Shown piece after piece: positions 52,683 to 61,015 of a DNA stretch of 64,000 bases. This stretch comes from JADLBR01 sp964651705. Its GTDB lineage: Bacteria; Verrucomicrobiota; Verrucomicrobiia; JADLBR01. The position numbers and the translations under genes were made by a program. The first letter of the stretch is position 1; each line of letters begins with the position of its first letter. The notes beneath the pieces are model-generated. The model did no database searches, was not told where the DNA came from, and was given only the letters and a program-made list of their open reading frames with translations. The stretch is from assembly GCA_964651705.1 (NCBI GenBank), contig CAZYWZ010000010.1, positions 1-64,000 of the forward strand, read 5' to 3'.

Positions 52683-53447
52683 ATGATCGCCCACGAAAGG
52701 CACCGTCTCCTGCTCCGCCGCCTCGAGGAGACCGGCTCGATCGAGGTCCGCGGGCTGGCGGACGAGCTGGGGGTGGCGGCGATGACGGTCTGGCGCGATC
52801 TCCGCCTGCTGGAGCGGCAGGGATTGCTCAGGCGGGTGCACGGCGGGGCGATCCGCGCCGATCGCGCCCAGGAGCCAGAGTTCCGCCAGAAGGAGGGCCG
52901 CGCGCTGTCGGAGAAGCGCCGGATCGCGGCCGCGGCGGCGCGCCTCTTGGTGCGGCCGGGTGACGTCATCCTCCTGGAGGGCGGCACGACGGTGGCCGAA
53001 CTGCTCCCCCATCTGCCGCCGCGCGCCCTGACGGTGATGACCAATAGCCTGCCGATCCTGTCGCGCGCACAGGCGCTGGGCCGCGGCTGGCAGGTCCACT
53101 GCAGCGGTGGCGTGCTGAGCCCGGTCTCCGGGAACTTCGTCGGCCCGGAGGCCGTCCGTTTCTTTCAAGGGAAGTACGCGGCAACGTTCTTTATGAGCGC
53201 GACGGGCCTCGACCCGCGGACCGGCGCGTTGACCGACCCGAATCCCGTCGAGATCGAGGTCAAGCGCGCGATGGCCCGCGCCGCCGAGCGCGTGGTGCTC
53301 CTCCTCGACTCCGGCAAGATCGGCCTGCGCTCGGTCCAAGAGGTCCTTCCCCTCCGCGATATCGACTCCCTCGTGATCGACCGCGGCATCGCGCCCGCCG
53401 ACCGCCGACGGATCGCCCGGCTCGGGCCGCGGGTCAAGATCGTCTGA
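52683..53447 (+). CDS. DeoR-family transcriptional regulator
   Basis: 254 residues. N-terminal winged helix: HERHRLLLRRLEETGSIEVR, then LADELGVAAMTVWRDLRLLE (recognition helix) and GLLRRVHGGAI. The effector domain (residues about 75-230) has ISOCOT-fold words ARLLVRPGDVILLEGGTTVAE, LTVMTNSLPIL, GVLSPVSGNFVGPEA and ADRVVLLLDSGKIG-like text (AERVVLLLDSGKIGLRSV), which in relatives bind a sugar phosphate. It is divergent from the 13-gene glycan locus with 112 bases between starts, so it most likely controls it, typically as a repressor released by a phosphorylated sugar. Confidence 0.93.
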   Translation: MIAHERHRLLLRRLEETGSIEVRGLADELGVAAMTVWRDLRLLERQGLLRRVHGGAIRADRAQEPEFRQKEGRALSEKRRIAAAAARLLVRPGDVILLEGGTTVAELLPHLPPRALTVMTNSLPILSRAQALGRGWQVHCSGGVLSPVSGNFVGPEAVRFFQGKYAATFFMSATGLDPRTGALTDPNPVEIEVKRAMARAAERVVLLLDSGKIGLRSVQEVLPLRDIDSLVIDRGIAPADRRRIARLGPRVKIV

Positions 53448-53459
53448 TCCGGATGCCGG

Positions 53460-56400
53460 TCAGGGCGCGATCCATCGCCGGACATATGCGCCGTAGCTTT
53501 TTTCCTCCCCGTGCACCAGCGAGCACGACGGGCATGGCCCGCTCCCATCCTCGGGCACGACCCGATCGACGAAGCGTGCCAGCTCTTTCCTCTCCCCCGG
53601 ATCGAGGCGGCCCGCGGCGTCCCGATACGCCTGCTTGAACATGGCCCGACGCTCGGGCCACCGCACCGACCACACCGAGTTCCGCTGTCCGAACACCACC
53701 AGCAGTTTCGCCCGGCTGAGCGCGTCCTCCGCATCCCAGAGCATCGCCACCTCCCTCGCGAGGTGCGAACGGGCCGCGGCCATTGGCGCAGTCGAAAAAC
53801 CTCCCTCCTGAACGTTCTCCTCGTCATCGGGACCAGACGTGGCGATAGAGACGATCTCGGGCCGCAGCAGCCGCAGGTCCGCCGCCCACGCGGCCCATAT
53901 CGCCCCGTGCGGGTTGCGGTTCGTCTCGGAGAGTTGCGGACGGAGCGTGTCCGCAAGCCTGGGTCCAAAGCGTCCGGGATCCATCCGCGCCAAAAGCGCA
54001 AGGGCCCCGGCGAACGTCGGGCGCACACTGGCATCCCGGCTAGCCGAATAACACTCCGCGATCGCGTCAAAGCATTCGGCCCGGCCCCGGCGCGCCAGTG
54101 CCGCGGCCGCTGATGCCCCGCAACGCTCTTTGGCATATCGGGGCTGTTTCGGGTCCAGGACCAACAGGCGCGAGAGCGATCGGTCGATCTCGGGGTCCCT
54201 GAACCGCAGCGGCGCATCTGGCGGCACCAGCAAATCGATGCCCCGCACCACCTCGCGCATATCCGGGTCCGGATGCGAGATGGCCCGGAGCATCTCTGGC
54301 ACCCGTTCCTCCATCGCGGGGACGTCCTCCTGCTTCGCCAGCAGCGCAAAACCCGACACCACCAGGTCGTCGCGGCGTGTGGGCGCCAAGACTTGCTCCC
54401 GAGCCCGCGCCTCGTCTATCCCCCGGAGTTCCTCAAAGAGCTGCCGCGCCCATTTCGGATCCGAGTGCTCCAACCACCACTCCAGGGCCCGGGCGTAGCG
54501 GACAGGGTCGATCTCCCGAAGTCGCTGGAGCGCCCATCGCGCACCCTTCTCCTCGGAGCAGGCCCAGCGGCCCAAGGCCTCCGCATCGCCCGCCGCCTCT
54601 ATCTGGGTCAGCGCCAGCGCCACGCCATCGCGAAGCGCAGCCACGTCCCCGCCAATCGGCATCGGGGCGGCCGCCAACGCATCGCGGATCGATTCCAGAT
54701 CGGGCGCGAGTTCCCCACAGGCGAAATCGCCCGCCGCCGCGACCGCTTGCCCCACGATACCCGCGGATACGAATCCCGGCCCTTTCTCGAACAGCCCGAA
54801 AAGGCGTCGGACGATTGGCACCAACTGCGCCACTTCTTCGTGCGGGTATTGGGCGCCCGCCGGTTGCGGGCCGAGGACGGCGTGCGCCTTGCCCTGAGCA
54901 AAGGATTGCCCCGCCTCGCCGAGCCTCTCGGGAAACGCCTCGACCATCAGCCGATTCACTAACGCGAGACACACCTCCGAGTCGAAATCGTCCAGCCACT
55001 CCTCGGCCACCCGCCCCGAGCGAACCCGGCCGAAAAGGCGCATTGCCTCCTCCCCCGTCGCCGACCACAGTTCCACGCCCCCGCGGCCATCCGCCGAAGA
55101 GAATGTTCTCGACCCCCAACTGCGAGAGAAGTTCCGGCGACCGATCTCCAGGGACTTTGGTTCAATCGAGCGCGAACGAACACACTTGAGCCACCATATG
55201 GCCTGGGCCAGGTTCCGCGCCTCGGAGTAAGCCAGCGGACAGAAACGGAACCGATACGAGGGGAAGTTCTTGACCACGTGATCGAAGACGACCCCTCCGC
55301 CGCGGACCACCGAACTGACGAAATAAGATCCGCGCGGATCGAAGCGCAGAAAATAGTGCCCGGCGCTCGCGACGTATGACCCGTCTGGCATGTCCGTGTA
55401 TATCAGCCAACCGCAATCCGGCGGCACGATCCCGAGGCGGTCATCCACGGCCAAGTCAATCCGACCGCGATGCGCGTCCGAACGATTGGCGTCCGCGTAC
55501 CGCAGCGCGGCATGCTTGGGCGCCAGATCCCAGAAGCCGTCGGGCAGGACATATCGCGGACGGTTTACGGAACCGCCGGGTTTGGAGCGCCTTCCCGGCC
55601 CCATGTGCTCGATGATCGCGTCGTCGGACAGACCCGCGATGGACCCGCGCTCATACGGCGGGGATGGTGCGCGCGGTTCCGGCGGCGGGGATGCCGGCCG
55701 TCGCGCAACGGATTCAAACCGCCACTTCACGTCATTCGCTGCCTTCGCGTCGAACTCCGGATCCGGAGGCATGGAGAAACCGTCGGCCTTGAGCCGCGCA
55801 ATCTCCTCAGCGATCCCCGCCACCGGCAGGATGCGGTAGTGTCCGTCGCCGGTGTCCCCCGTCGCGGCAAACTGGCGCTTCACCCCGTCCCACCGAAACG
55901 TGACCCGGCTCGTGATCCCCTCGGCGTTGCGCGTGCCCAGCCGGATATCGTAGATCCCGTCGCGATCCTCATCCGTGACCCGGTAATCCCACTCGTCCTC
56001 ACCCCAATTGAACAATATCGCGAGCAGGCACTCCGCCGACTCGCGCACGACGCGGACCGCCAGGACATCCGCTCCGCCCGCCTTGGCCCCGATCGGGTGA
56101 GTCTCGTGGTCGACGCGCTCCACCAGGCCGTCCCCATTGATATCCGCGACCAAGCCCCATGGCTCAAGCGTCCCCCTCTTGCCGAACGGCCAGAGCATCG
56201 TCCCGTCTGATGCGAAAATCCGCAACCCCAGCCGGCGCCGGTTTGGCATCCGGCACGTGCCCTCCGCGGGCGGAAACAAGATCTCCAGATTCGCGCAAGG
56301 GTAAGCCAATTGCCCCACATACCCCGACCGCGCAGCAAATCCATACACGACGACATGAAGCGGCGGCAAGCCGTCCCCCTGCGGGCAAATGATCCGCTCG

Positions 56401-56639
56401 GGGTCGTAGTGCCTCTCCAGAAAATCGGCGAAATCCGCCTCTGTCTTCGGATTGTCCCGCCGGCATAGTTCGTGGAAGGCGCGCGCCCTAGTCTCGGTCG
56501 ATGCCAGACGCTGGACAAGGCGGTCGCCGGGCACCGCCGAGAGATCCTCGTCGGAACCGTGCGCCCCACCCCCGGCGGCCCCGCAGACAGCCACCAGCCA
56601 GATGCCCAAGCTGCACCGCAGGCTTCTCCCTGAGCACAT
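53460..56639 (-). CDS. Large secreted protein of unknown function with Ca-binding-like and HEAT-like regions
   Basis: 1,059 residues from the ATG at 56639, chosen for its signal peptide (SLRCSLGIWLVAVCGAAGG). The better ribosome site (GGGAGGAAGG) precedes ATGATG at 56654-56659 in another frame, so a frameshift or a weak true start is possible. Residues about 170-260 carry DxDxDG-type loops (DINGDGLVERVDHETH, DEDRDGIYDIRLG) as in FG-GAP/calcium repeats. The C-terminal 450 residues are helical, Ala/Arg-rich and HEAT-like, ending in CPSCSLVHGEEKSYGAYV. I do not recognise the family. It is divergent from the ABC transporter operon. Confidence 0.78.
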   Translation of the reverse strand: MCSGRSLRCSLGIWLVAVCGAAGGGAHGSDEDLSAVPGDRLVQRLASTETRARAFHELCRRDNPKTEADFADFLERHYDPERIICPQGDGLPPLHVVVYGFAARSGYVGQLAYPCANLEILFPPAEGTCRMPNRRRLGLRIFASDGTMLWPFGKRGTLEPWGLVADINGDGLVERVDHETHPIGAKAGGADVLAVRVVRESAECLLAILFNWGEDEWDYRVTDEDRDGIYDIRLGTRNAEGITSRVTFRWDGVKRQFAATGDTGDGHYRILPVAGIAEEIARLKADGFSMPPDPEFDAKAANDVKWRFESVARRPASPPPEPRAPSPPYERGSIAGLSDDAIIEHMGPGRRSKPGGSVNRPRYVLPDGFWDLAPKHAALRYADANRSDAHRGRIDLAVDDRLGIVPPDCGWLIYTDMPDGSYVASAGHYFLRFDPRGSYFVSSVVRGGGVVFDHVVKNFPSYRFRFCPLAYSEARNLAQAIWWLKCVRSRSIEPKSLEIGRRNFSRSWGSRTFSSADGRGGVELWSATGEEAMRLFGRVRSGRVAEEWLDDFDSEVCLALVNRLMVEAFPERLGEAGQSFAQGKAHAVLGPQPAGAQYPHEEVAQLVPIVRRLFGLFEKGPGFVSAGIVGQAVAAAGDFACGELAPDLESIRDALAAAPMPIGGDVAALRDGVALALTQIEAAGDAEALGRWACSEEKGARWALQRLREIDPVRYARALEWWLEHSDPKWARQLFEELRGIDEARAREQVLAPTRRDDLVVSGFALLAKQEDVPAMEERVPEMLRAISHPDPDMREVVRGIDLLVPPDAPLRFRDPEIDRSLSRLLVLDPKQPRYAKERCGASAAAALARRGRAECFDAIAECYSASRDASVRPTFAGALALLARMDPGRFGPRLADTLRPQLSETNRNPHGAIWAAWAADLRLLRPEIVSIATSGPDDEENVQEGGFSTAPMAAARSHLAREVAMLWDAEDALSRAKLLVVFGQRNSVWSVRWPERRAMFKQAYRDAAGRLDPGERKELARFVDRVVPEDGSGPCPSCSLVHGEEKSYGAYVRRWIAP

Positions 56640-56745
56640 AACGGAAGAGGATTCATCATAGGACCCTTCCTCCCGCCAAGAAAGCAGAGATTCGGTCACG
56701 CCCCTCGCCCTTGACACTCGCGGCTCGCGCGGCCCATGGTCGTGC

Positions 56746-57549
56746 GTGGCGGATGGCGGCGACAGGGCGGCGCCCGAAGGGCCGGCGATCGCATTCGATG
56801 GCGTGAGCAAATCCTTCGACGGGGGCGCGACGCACGCGGTTCGGGATATCGGCCTGAGGATCTCCCGGGGCGAGCTGTTCGTCCTGCTGGGATCTTCGGG
56901 TTGCGGGAAGACGACGACGCTGAAGATGATCAACAGGCTCATCGAACCGACCGCGGGGATCGTGCGCCTTGGTGGCGCGGACGTGCGCGACAGAGACCCG
57001 GTGACGCTGCGGCGATCTATCGGGTACGTGTTTCAGGGCATCGGGCTGTTTCCCCACATGACGGTGGAGGAGAACGTCTGCGTCGTGCCACGATTGATGG
57101 GCGCCGGCGACTCGGCGCTGCGCACGAAGGCCAGAAAACTGCTCGGGCGGGTTCACCTCGATCCCGGGGAATTCGGCTCGCGCTACCCGCGGGAGCTGTC
57201 CGGCGGCCAGCAGCAGCGGGTCGGCGTGGCCCGGGCACTCGCGGCGGATCCCGAATACCTGCTGATGGACGAGCCTTTTGGGGCGCTGGATGCGATCACG
57301 CGCAGCTCGCTGCAGCAGGAGATGCTCCGGCTCAAGGCCGAACTGGGAAAGACGACAGTCTTCGTGACGCACGACCTGTTCGAGGCCCTGACCCTAGCGG
57401 ACCGCATCGCGGTGATGCACGAGGGTCGCATCGAACAGGTGGGCACCCCCCACGAATTATTCGGGAGCCCTGCGACCGACTTCGTGCGCGGCCTGATGCG
57501 GCGCGCGGCGGCGCAGTGGGCCGAATTCCGGAGATTTTTCGATGGCTGA
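56746..57549 (+). CDS. Osmoprotectant/quaternary-amine-type ABC transporter ATPase
   Basis: 267 residues from GTG at 56746; no ATG in frame fits. Walker A LLGSSGCGKTTTLKMINRL, Q-loop GYVFQGIGLFPHMTV, signature RELSGGQQQRVGVARAL, Walker B LLMDEPFGALDA, switch FVTHDLFEALTLADRI. The KMINRLIEPTAG word is typical of the OpuCA/ProV family, but no C-terminal CBS domains are present, which normally sense ionic strength. It pairs with the fused permease/binding protein, overlapping it by eight bases. Confidence 0.92.
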   Translation: MADGGDRAAPEGPAIAFDGVSKSFDGGATHAVRDIGLRISRGELFVLLGSSGCGKTTTLKMINRLIEPTAGIVRLGGADVRDRDPVTLRRSIGYVFQGIGLFPHMTVEENVCVVPRLMGAGDSALRTKARKLLGRVHLDPGEFGSRYPRELSGGQQQRVGVARALAADPEYLLMDEPFGALDAITRSSLQQEMLRLKAELGKTTVFVTHDLFEALTLADRIAVMHEGRIEQVGTPHELFGSPATDFVRGLMRRAAAQWAEFRRFFDG

Positions 57550-59098
57550 GTCATCCGCGTGGTCATTCCTGTGCTCCCGCGCACCCGAGCTGGCCCCGAA
57601 GGTGCTCGAGCACCTGTCTTTGGCGGGCTCGTCGCTGGCATTGGCGATCGCGCTGGGCGTCCCGCTCGGCATATGGGCGCACCGGTGGCCGAGGGTGCGC
57701 GGTGCCGTGCTCGGCGTCACGGGGGTGGTTCAGACGGTGCCGAGCCTCGCCCTCCTGGCGCTGCTCTTGCCCCTATTCGGCATCGGGGGCAGGACCGCGA
57801 TCGTCGCGCTCACCCTGTACGCCCTGCTCCCCATCGTGCGCAACACGCTCACCTCGCTGCAGGAGATTTCACCGAGCGTGATCGAGGCCGCCACCGGCCT
57901 GGGATTCTCGCGGGCCCAGCGCCTGCGCCTGGTCGAGTTGCCGCTCGCGGTGCCGGTGATCGTGGCCGGCATAAGGACCGCCGGCGTCATCACGATCGGC
58001 ATCGCCACCCTTTCGACATACATCGGGGCGGGCGGCCTGGGCGACTTCATCAACCGCGGGCTCGCCATGAGCAACCTGCGACTGACGATGCTTGGCGCGA
58101 TCTCCGCCGCGATCTTGGCGCTGCTGCTAGACGGCGGGCTCGGGCTCATCGAGGCTTGGCTCCGGCCCGGACGCAGGCCGCGCGCGCTGGCTTGGCAATG
58201 CGGGTCTTATCTCCTCGGCCTGGCGCTCGCCGCGGGCGCGCTCGCGCTCGCCCGCCTTCCCCTGCCGCCGGCCGCCGACACGGTCGCGACAATCCGCGTG
58301 GGCTCAAAGAACTTCACCGAGCAATTCATCCTCGGCGAGATCATCGCCCAGCACCTGGAGCGGGAGGGCGGCTTCCGCGTCGAGCGCGTATTCAACCTGG
58401 GCGGCACCATCATCTGCCACCAGGCCCTGGCGAATGGCGAGATCGACCTGTATCCGGAATACACGGGCACGGCGCTGCTCAATGTCCTGAAAATCCCTAT
58501 CCCCCAGGATCGCGCCAATATCCCCGGCATCGTCGATGCGGCGTATCGTCAGAGGTTCGCGTGCCGCTGGCTGGTGCCGCTGGGATTCGACAATACCTAC
58601 GTGCTGGCCGTGCGCGGCGCGGACGCCCGCGCAAGAGACTGGCGCAGCATTTCCGATCTCGCCCCGGACGCCGCCGGGCTGAGGGCCGGGTTCACCTCGG
58701 AGTTCGTCGAACGCCCCGATGGCTATCCCGGCCTGCGGGAACGCTACGGCATCGCCTTCGGCACGATCCGGGATTTCGGGCCAGAGCTGATGTACGAGGC
58801 CATCGGGCGCGGGGAATTGGACGTGGTCTGCGCCTTCTCCACCGACGGTCGCATCCAGGAGTACGGGCTGGCCATCCTCGAGGACGATCTCCGTTTCTTC
58901 CCGCCCTACGAGGCCGCGATCGCGGTGCGGGAGGCGACGCTCGAAAAGCACCCGGACCTGGGTCCCGCGTTGCTCCGCCTTGCGCGGCAACTCGACGACG
59001 CCACCATGCGGCGCCTGAACCACCAGGCCGACATCGGCGGCAAACGCCCGCGCGAGATCGCCGCGGAATTCCTGCGTCAGGTGATCGGCAAGAGGTGA
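57542..59098 (+). CDS. Fused permease and substrate-binding protein of an OpuC-type ABC transporter
   Basis: 518 residues. Residues about 1-215 are the permease: hydrophobic segments and the ATPase-coupling EAA motif EAATGLGFSRAQRLRLVELP. After one more membrane segment, residues about 245-518 are an OpuAC/QAT-type binding domain (IRVGSKNFTEQFILGEIIAQ, HQALANGEIDLYPEYTGTAL, DFGPELMYEAIGRGELDVVC, FFPPYEAAIAVRE). It imports glycine betaine, choline or a related osmolyte. Permease-binding protein fusions of this kind are known in the family and put the binding site directly over the channel. Together with the ATPase this is a complete two-gene importer. Confidence 0.93.
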   Translation: MAESSAWSFLCSRAPELAPKVLEHLSLAGSSLALAIALGVPLGIWAHRWPRVRGAVLGVTGVVQTVPSLALLALLLPLFGIGGRTAIVALTLYALLPIVRNTLTSLQEISPSVIEAATGLGFSRAQRLRLVELPLAVPVIVAGIRTAGVITIGIATLSTYIGAGGLGDFINRGLAMSNLRLTMLGAISAAILALLLDGGLGLIEAWLRPGRRPRALAWQCGSYLLGLALAAGALALARLPLPPAADTVATIRVGSKNFTEQFILGEIIAQHLEREGGFRVERVFNLGGTIICHQALANGEIDLYPEYTGTALLNVLKIPIPQDRANIPGIVDAAYRQRFACRWLVPLGFDNTYVLAVRGADARARDWRSISDLAPDAAGLRAGFTSEFVERPDGYPGLRERYGIAFGTIRDFGPELMYEAIGRGELDVVCAFSTDGRIQEYGLAILEDDLRFFPPYEAAIAVREATLEKHPDLGPALLRLARQLDDATMRRLNHQADIGGKRPREIAAEFLRQVIGKR

Positions 59099-59132
59099 AC
59101 TCCGGCCCTTCGCCGCTGGAGAGTTACTGCGT

Positions 59133-59276
59133 ATTTTCGAGTCAGACCTCATGCCCCGCGTGCGGGGCACCGCCGGGGCGGAAAATGGTAGGCTGCGCCT
59201 TGGCGCACGCTGCCGAATCCACCGTCCGCGTGCGCCAAGGCGCAGCCTACATCGCGACCCAATTTTCGAGTCAGTC
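59133..59276 (-). repeat. 145-bp composite repeat, copy 2 (inverse of 6.9 kb)
   Basis: Read on the minus strand it repeats the order of copy 1: GACTGACTCGAAAATT, GGGTCGCGATGTAGGCTGCG, inverted GTAG hairpins (GTAG 59188-59191, CTAC 59247-59250), the GCCCCGC..GCGGGGC palindrome and a second GACTCGAAAAT. The loop between the GTAG arms is reversed relative to copy 1. The methyltransferase TGA stop (59271-59273) is part of the first flank word. It fills the convergent space after the transporter operon. Confidence 0.85.
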
Positions 59277-60056
59277 GTACGCGGGAATCCAATCGGTCGG
59301 GATGTCCGCCTCCTTCTTGGCCACGACCGCGTAATAGTGCAGGGCCTTGCCGTCGATGGAGAGGCGGTGCCGATAACGCTCAAGATGGTGGACGCGTATG
59401 GTATCGCTCATCAGCATGTCCTTGACCAAACGCGAGAACCCGGAGCGATCCTCGCCCTCCAGAAAGGTATCCTTGATGTTAAAGGCCACCCAGCCATCGG
59501 CCTGGATGAAGTTGAACGCGCCGGCGAACGCCGCCGGCGGGATGTCACCAAAACCCAGCGCCGCGACGGTCGTCATCGCATCCACCCGCCAGGCGGCCAG
59601 ATCCTCCGCCGTCCCGGCATCCAGATTGCATAGGTCGGCGACATAATAGGCGTCGTAGATCCCGGGGCGATCCCGCTCGCAGGCATCCCTGGCCTCCGCC
59701 ACGATATCCACGCCGATGATCCGCGCGACCCCAAGCTCGAACAGCCGCTCCCCCACCATGCCGTTCCCCGCCCCCACGTCGAGGACCCTCATCTCGCTCA
59801 TCTCGACGAGATTCTGCTGAAGCACCTTCCTGAGCAAATCACATACCTTGGACGGCGACGCGCACTTGAGGCGATCGTAGAACAGTTGCTCGTAGAGCCC
59901 CTTGTGCCGGTATTGCGCGGCATAGTCGTGAAAGCGGATCGCCTGCTCCCCGCTCCCGTTGTCCAGAATGAAGTACGCCTCGTCCTGATCGAGCGCATGC
60001 GGCTCGGTCCGAGGAAGCCGGATGCGATAGGAGTTCCTTGGAGTAGGATGCGGCAT
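59271..60056 (-). CDS. Class I SAM-dependent methyltransferase-like protein
   Basis: 261 residues from the ATG at 60056; an in-frame upstream extension exists but has no good start. Motif I is MRVLDVGAGNGMVGERLFE, followed by IIGVDIVAEA (acidic end of strand 2) and MTTVAALGFGDIP, with HYYAVVAKKEADIPTDW near the end. The N-terminal 80 residues (DQDEAYFILDNGSGEQAIRF, HDYAAQYRHKGLYEQLFYDR) look like the cap of small-molecule methyltransferases. Substrate unknown. It ends inside repeat copy 2 and is divergent from the hydrolase gene at 60.3 kb, with about 210 bases between starts that hold no clear signal. Confidence 0.85.
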   Translation of the reverse strand: MPHPTPRNSYRIRLPRTEPHALDQDEAYFILDNGSGEQAIRFHDYAAQYRHKGLYEQLFYDRLKCASPSKVCDLLRKVLQQNLVEMSEMRVLDVGAGNGMVGERLFELGVARIIGVDIVAEARDACERDRPGIYDAYYVADLCNLDAGTAEDLAAWRVDAMTTVAALGFGDIPPAAFAGAFNFIQADGWVAFNIKDTFLEGEDRSGFSRLVKDMLMSDTIRVHHLERYRHRLSIDGKALHYYAVVAKKEADIPTDWIPAYD

Positions 60057-60266
60057 TTCAAATTCTACCTTGCGCGGCCAATCGCGCCCAGTCCCGATAG
60101 CCAAGGCGTGATCGCTAAAAGCGAATTCCTTTCCGGCGCGCCGGGGCAAGGCATGCTCCTTTGTCGCAGGCCCCGTGACAGGACCATCGGCCATCCGCCG
60201 TCCCGGGGCAACAAATGCGTTGCGCCGGACCGCACCTTCTGATTCGCTCTTGGCCTGGAGTCACAC

Positions 60267-60998
60267 ATGAAGCATCCCATCTCGCCCACACGCCGCCGCG
60301 CGCGCCTCATGGCCGCGCTCTTCTGCGCGACATCCCCCCTGGTCGCCGCCGATCCCGAGGCCGGTTTCCAGAGCCTATTCAACGGCAAGGATCTATCGGG
60401 ATGGGAGGGCAATCCCGCGATCTGGTCGGCGCGCGACGGGGCGATCACCGGGGAGACGAAGGCCGACCCCAAGCTGACCCATAACACTTTCCTGGTGTAC
60501 ACGAATGGCGGCTTCGGCGACTTCGAGCTGCGCCTGTCCTATCGCATCACCGCCGGAAATTCGGGCGTCCAGTACCGGAGCCGCCGTCTGGAGCCCGGCG
60601 AGTGTGGGCCGATCATCACCGGATATCAGGCGGACATCGAGGCCGGCAAGAATCACACCGCCATCCTGTATGAGGAGAAGGGCCGCGGCATCCTCGCCAA
60701 ACGCGGCCAGAAGGTCGTGATCCCCGAGGCCGAGGGCAAGCCGAAGCCCGAGGTCGTCGGCTCTCTCGGCGACGCGGCCGAACTTCAGACCAAGATCAAG
60801 GACCAGGATTGGAACGATTACGTCATCGTCGCCAAGGGCAACCACCTCCAACATTTCGTGAACGGCGCGCAGATGATCGACGTCGTCGACAATCAGGCAT
60901 CGAAGGCGGCGAAGGAGGGGCTTCTCGCGCTGCAGGTGCACGTGGGCCCGCCGATGACGGTCCAGTTCCGGGATATCCGGATCAAGGCATTGCCTTGA
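60267..60998 (+). CDS. Secreted 3-keto-disaccharide hydrolase-like (DUF1080) protein
   Basis: 243 residues with a signal peptide (ARLMAALFCATSPLVAAD). It has the family opening FQSLFNGKDLSGWEGNPAIW, then ARDGAITGETKAD and FGDFELRLSYRITAGNSGVQ, a concanavalin-like jelly roll, and the closing MTVQFRDIRIKALP. The family includes enzymes splitting 3-keto-glycosides made by Gfo/Idh/MocA-type oxidoreductases, one of which is encoded at 7.3 kb. Some members are only binding proteins. Very common in PVC genomes. It is followed 17 bases later by a hydrolase gene. Confidence 0.92.
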   Translation: MKHPISPTRRRARLMAALFCATSPLVAADPEAGFQSLFNGKDLSGWEGNPAIWSARDGAITGETKADPKLTHNTFLVYTNGGFGDFELRLSYRITAGNSGVQYRSRRLEPGECGPIITGYQADIEAGKNHTAILYEEKGRGILAKRGQKVVIPEAEGKPKPEVVGSLGDAAELQTKIKDQDWNDYVIVAKGNHLQHFVNGAQMIDVVDNQASKAAKEGLLALQVHVGPPMTVQFRDIRIKALP

Positions 60999-61015
60999 CG
61001 GGGGGCCGTCGCGGC

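Noticed and set aside
56640..56942. N-terminal extension of the 1,059-residue protein
   Set aside because: It overlaps the start of the ABC ATPase gene in antisense, and the signal peptide begins at 56639.
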